A DNA stretch of 5,872 nucleotides, from assembly GCA_030150085.1 (NCBI GenBank), contig JASLGJ010000407.1, forward strand, positions 1-5,872, read 5' to 3'. Position 1 is the stretch's first letter. Each line of letters starts with the position of its first letter. Of this stretch, positions 4,823 through 5,872 are shown piece by piece. The stretch is from Candidatus Elarobacter sp. (GTDB taxonomy: Bacteria; Vulcanimicrobiota; Vulcanimicrobiia; Vulcanimicrobiales; Vulcanimicrobiaceae). The position numbers were made by a program, and so were the translations under genes. The notes beneath the pieces are model-generated. The model was not told the DNA's origin and searched no databases. It worked only from the letters and a program-made list of their open reading frames with translations.

Positions 4823-5872
4823 TCAGGCCAGCAGCGGCAGCTGCGCGAACGTCCCGCCCACGATCGCCGCCGAAGGCCGGCCCAGCCAGCGCTCCAGCAC
4901 CGTCGCGTACACCGTGCGGAAGTCGGTCGTGTAGGCGAGGTTGCCCATGTTCAGGCGGGCCAGGTCGGGATGCTCGCCGTACAGGCCGCCCTTCACGCCG
5001 CCGCCGATCAGGAACACCGGCGCGGCCTCGCCGTGGTCGGTGCCGCGGCTGGCGTTCTCGCCGACGCGCCGGCCGAACTCGCTGAAGGTCATCGCCAGCA
5101 CGCGCTTGTCGTTGCCGTGCGCCGCCAGGTCCGCGTAGAACGCGCTGATGCTGTTGGCGAAGTCGGTCAGCAGGCGGTCCTGGGTCTGCTTCTGCGTGGT
5201 GTGGGTGTCGAACGAGCCGTGCTGCACGTAGATCACCCGCGTGCCGAGCTTCGAGCCGACGATCTGCGCCGCCAGCGCGAGGCTGCGCCCGAGCGGCGTG
5301 GCGGGATACGTAGCCTGCGGCTGGTAGCCGGCGATCAGCTTGGGCAGCTCCTGCGCGCCGCGCTGCGCGTGGTCCTCGATCTCCGCGACCTGGGCCAGGA
5401 ACGGCGACTTGAACGGCACCGTCGTGTCGCGCACGAACTCGTGGAAGGCCTCGCGGTCGGCGCTGTTCTTGTCGCTGCGCAAGCCGTAGGTGCGCAGGGC
5501 GTCGATCGCCGGCACGTCGGTCTGCTTGGCGATCAGCGCCTCGGGCAGCACGTTGGCGAGCGCGACGGCGTTGAACAAGTTCGCCTTGGGCAGGCTCGCG
5601 TCGTCGAGATAGCGCCCCAGCCACCCGGTCGGCTCGTACTTGCCGGGCGCGGCGGTCTGCCAGATCTCGGTCGACCGGAAGTGCGAATGGTCAGGGTCGG
5701 GATAGCCGACGCCCTGTACGATCGCGACCTGACCCGCGTCGTACATCTTCTTGAACGGCGCGAGCACCGGGTTCAGCCCGAAGGTGTTGTCGATCCGCAG
5801 CACGTCGTTCGGCGCGACGCCGAGCGAGGGACGATAGCGATAGTACTCGGGGAGCCCGAACGGCACCACGGT
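4823..5872 (-). CDS. DUF1501 family protein, N-terminus cut by window edge
   Basis: These 349 residues are the C-terminal part of a DUF1501 protein, a family with an alkaline phosphatase/sulfatase-like fold that is normally exported by the Tat system. Its biochemical role is largely undefined. Counting from the first visible residue, family landmarks are: TVVPFGLPEYYRYRPSL at 1-17 (known proteins read N-T-V-V-P-Y here), PDPDHSHFRSTEIWQT at 58-73, VIYVQHGSFDTHT at 213-225, MTFSEFGRRVGEN at 261-273, GTDHGEAAPVFLIGG at 277-291 and TDFRTVYATVLERWLG at 316-331. The frame is open across the edge at 5872. The GTG codons at 5869 and 5866 are internal, because an export signal and the first strand should precede them, so several tens of residues are missing. 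In many bacteria DUF1501 genes sit beside a DUF1800 gene; here the upstream neighbour is outside the window. The downstream vapBC genes look like unrelated cargo. Confidence 0.93.
   Translation of the reverse strand, partial: TVVPFGLPEYYRYRPSLGVAPNDVLRIDNTFGLNPVLAPFKKMYDAGQVAIVQGVGYPDPDHSHFRSTEIWQTAAPGKYEPTGWLGRYLDDASLPKANLFNAVALANVLPEALIAKQTDVPAIDALRTYGLRSDKNSADREAFHEFVRDTTVPFKSPFLAQVAEIEDHAQRGAQELPKLIAGYQPQATYPATPLGRSLALAAQIVGSKLGTRVIYVQHGSFDTHTTQKQTQDRLLTDFANSISAFYADLAAHGNDKRVLAMTFSEFGRRVGENASRGTDHGEAAPVFLIGGGVKGGLYGEHPDLARLNMGNLAYTTDFRTVYATVLERWLGRPSAAIVGGTFAQLPLLA

Noticed and set aside
4773..5624. A 283-codon minus-strand frame within the DUF1501 gene
   Set aside because: Arg/Ala-rich out-of-phase shadow with no recognisable motif, while the overlapping frame has clear DUF1501 landmarks.
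5867..5869. GTG at 5869 as the true start of the DUF1501 gene
   Set aside because: The family has an export signal and a conserved segment before the T-V-V-P-F motif, and the frame is open to the window edge.
1..5872. CRISPR arrays, insertion sequences or att sites
   Set aside because: No regularly spaced repeats, transposase-like product, terminal inverted repeats or intact tRNA target were seen.

Overview
The window is GC-rich bacterial DNA (roughly two thirds or more G+C by eye, with G or C at most third codon positions). It holds six genes, five on the minus strand and one very short gene on the plus strand. The secreted tricorn-type protease, the DUF1501 protein and the Pro/Ser/Ala-rich linker would fit an environmental, GC-rich lineage such as Eremiobacterota/Vulcanimicrobiota. 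That placement is a guess: there is no rRNA, tRNA or taxonomic marker here.

Layout from left to right. Positions 1-3251 (minus) encode 1083 residues of an exported tricorn-like S41 peptidase, cut at its C-terminal end by the window edge. A 173-base intergenic region (3252-3424) follows, with a perfect 7+7 dyad and further inverted repeats. It separates the protease from a divergently transcribed 47-residue gene (3425-3568, plus). This small gene has a strong ribosome binding site, an acidic leader with an F-D-E-L-D-L motif, and a Ser/Thr/Cys-rich tail ending in Cys-Cys-Leu. It looks like a RiPP precursor, most like a class I lanthipeptide of the FNLD/FDLD leader type, and is the most interesting object in the window. 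Two GC-rich hairpins follow its stop and separate it from the convergent minus-strand genes.

The minus-strand block, read in transcription order from the right edge, is: a DUF1501 protein (5872-4823, N-terminus missing), a ribbon-helix-helix antitoxin (4716-4498), an overlapping PIN-domain toxin (4516-4091) and a DUF4430-like protein (4022-3642). The antitoxin and toxin form a VapBC-type module with all four PIN acidic residues visible. The DUF4430-like gene begins 68 bases after the toxin stop and may be co-transcribed.

No lanthipeptide dehydratase, cyclase, radical SAM enzyme or transporter is in the window. The precursor's modification machinery is therefore either outside the window or absent. 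A functional link between the precursor and the divergent protease is only a hypothesis.
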